A DNA stretch of 7,280 nucleotides, from the NCBI GenBank assembly GCA_903837365.1, contig CAILUF010000081.1, forward strand, positions 1 through 7,280. Reading direction: 5' to 3'. How positions within the stretch are numbered: position 1 is the first letter of the stretch; each line of letters starts with the position of its first letter. Below are positions 6,464 to 7,280 of the stretch, one piece after another. Origin of the DNA: an uncultured Alphaproteobacteria bacterium (GTDB taxonomy: Bacteria; Pseudomonadota; Alphaproteobacteria; Rickettsiales; UBA1997). The position numbers and the translations under genes are program-made. Below the pieces are notes generated by a model. It ran no database searches. It was given only the letters and a program-made list of their open reading frames with translations, and was not told the origin of the DNA.

Positions 6464-6468
6464 CATTT

Positions 6469-6663
6469 ATGGCTGGAAAACCAAAGGCATCAAAATCAAA
6501 AAGAAGTTCAATTTTATTTAAAATGGTCAGTACTGCTGGCACGGGTTTTTTCTATCTTGCGCGTCGTAATCCCAAGCAAAAACAAGAAAAAATGTTATTT
6601 AGCAAATATGACCCGATCGTTCGTAAACATGTTGAATTCAAAGAGCAAAAACTTTCTAGTTAA
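6469..6663 (+). CDS. rpmG: Large ribosomal subunit protein bL33, zinc-free type
   Basis: L33 is a small basic protein of the 50S subunit located near the E site. The core from about residue 17 onward (VSTAGTGFFYLARRNPK, then YDPIVRKHVEFKE at 47-59) is the conserved family pattern. The protein has no cysteine, so it is the zinc-independent (C-minus) form. It has 64 residues, against about 55 in typical alphaproteobacterial L33; the difference is mainly a Lys/Ser-rich N-terminal extension (GKPKASKSKRSS). The start is supported by a well-placed AGGAG, so the extension is probably genuine. STAGTGFF together with RNPK is, from memory, close to the rickettsial form of L33. It is preceded by its own strong promoter, separate from ilvBN, and followed 61 bases later by a Panacea-family gene. 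Confidence 0.97.
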   Translation: MAGKPKASKSKRSSILFKMVSTAGTGFFYLARRNPKQKQEKMLFSKYDPIVRKHVEFKEQKLSS

Positions 6664-6687
6664 AATTTATTTTAAAAAATTTATAAT
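6660..6687 (+). promoter_or_regulatory. Candidate promoter of the Panacea-family gene
   Basis: A perfect TATAAT (6682-6687) lies 16 bases after TTAAAA (6660-6665), a 4-of-6 -35 match that overlaps the rpmG stop codon. Transcription would start near 6694, about 31 bases before the ATG at 6725. This would allow the gene to be expressed separately from rpmG. No terminator hairpin is seen between the two genes, so read-through is also likely. Confidence 0.4.
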
Positions 6688-6724
6688 TAGTTAAAGATTT
6701 TAGCGCCAATAAAACCAGTTAATT

Positions 6725-7280
6725 ATGCAAAATTTAAACATAAACAACCCAACTAATAAAAACAGCTACACCCCAGCTCATATTGCTAATTTTTTTATTT
6801 CAAAATCGCAACAAGAAGTTTTAAATCTTGATCCAATGAAGCTTCTTAAGTTGGTTTATATTGCCTATGGCTGGAATTTGGCAATTAATGATTCAAAACT
6901 TTTTAAAGAACCAATTTTGGCGTGGAATTATGGTCCCGTAATCGCATCGCTATATCATGAAATTCGAGCATTTCCATTTAATGACAAAAACACTCTCGAT
7001 AAGGATTTTAGATGTGCAATTTATCAAGAAGATTCAACGACATTTCGCGTAACTAACATTCCCGAAATTGATGAAGAAGATCTCAATGTAATGAGAGTTT
7101 TAGATGCGGTATGGATTAATTACAAAAAATATGATGGAATTTCATTGAGCAAAATTACTCATGAAGATGGAAGTCCATGGCATCAAGCCTATTTTAACAA
7201 TGGTAAAAATTCTCAATTAGATGATGAATTAATTAAAAAACGCTCCACTCAAGCAATTGAAAAATTTATTGAGCGTGAGA
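6725..7280 (+). CDS. Panacea/SocA-like (DUF4065) domain protein, partial (3' end outside window)
   Basis: The reading frame runs open from ATG 6725 to the window edge: 185 codons with no stop. An in-frame TAA at 6710-6712 means that no earlier ATG is possible. Family features are an N-terminal helix (AHIANFFISKSQQE, 18-31), LDPMKLLKLVYIAYGW (35-50), the WNYGPVIASLYHEI block (67-80), and near the end the ITHEDGSPW signature (144-152) followed by Y156. These match the Panacea (SocA/GepA-like, formerly DUF4065) domain. Known members include antitoxins that neutralise very diverse toxins and Caulobacter SocA, which delivers its toxin SocB to ClpXP for degradation; others occur alone or in prophages. 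The domain is almost complete here, so only a short C-terminal part should be missing. The upstream neighbour is rpmG, a housekeeping gene, so a toxin partner could only lie downstream, outside the window. Base composition does not differ visibly from its neighbours. Domain identity is solid; a toxin-antitoxin role is open. Confidence 0.85.
   Translation, partial: MQNLNINNPTNKNSYTPAHIANFFISKSQQEVLNLDPMKLLKLVYIAYGWNLAINDSKLFKEPILAWNYGPVIASLYHEIRAFPFNDKNTLDKDFRCAIYQEDSTTFRVTNIPEIDEEDLNVMRVLDAVWINYKKYDGISLSKITHEDGSPWHQAYFNNGKNSQLDDELIKKRSTQAIEKFIERE

Overview
The window looks like a chromosomal segment of an AT-rich alphaproteobacterium, most plausibly a Rickettsiales- or Holosporales-like, host-associated lineage. 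The evidence is the strong A+T bias of both genes and spacers, the alphaproteobacterial character of the acetolactate synthase, the DnaQ C-terminus and ribosomal protein L33 (zinc-free form), and AT-rich spacers of about 60 to 250 bases between transcription units. Spacers of that size argue against a streamlined SAR11-type genome. The standard bacterial code fits: TGG encodes Trp and TGA is used as a stop. The taxonomic placement is inferred from sequence character only. No IS element, CRISPR array, tRNA, rRNA or phage gene was seen.

Left part (1-1555, plus strand): an AT-rich leader, then two consecutive genes of unknown function. Each encodes a polar N-terminus, one tight pair of membrane helices and a long low-complexity C-terminal tail. 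This matches the 'bilobed hydrophobic' layout of secreted membrane proteins of intracellular bacteria such as chlamydial Inc proteins, but no homology is claimed. The pair is the most likely place in the window for undescribed biology.

Middle part (1615-3623, minus strand): a tight operon read fabZ-lpxA-dnaQ with gaps of only 3 and 5 bases. FabZ (3-hydroxyacyl-ACP dehydratase) and LpxA (first acyltransferase of lipid A synthesis) compete for the same kind of acyl-ACP substrate and are classic neighbours. The DNA polymerase III proofreading subunit sits where lpxI/lpxB is often found. All expected catalytic residues are present, so lipid A synthesis and proofreading are both predicted to be functional.

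Right-middle part (3873-6242, plus strand): ilvB and ilvN, the catalytic and regulatory subunits of acetolactate synthase, divergent from fabZ across a 249-base AT-rich regulatory gap. The valine-site residues of the small subunit are kept, so feedback control by valine is predicted. No ilvC follows. Branched-chain amino acid synthesis is unusual for classical Rickettsiales and points to a less reduced lineage.

Right end (6243-7280, plus strand): rpmG (L33) with the best-looking sigma70-type promoter and the only clear Shine-Dalgarno sequence in the window, then a gene cut by the window edge that encodes a Panacea/SocA-like (DUF4065) protein, a family that includes toxin-antitoxin antitoxins and protease adaptors. 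A toxin partner, if there is one, would lie beyond the window.
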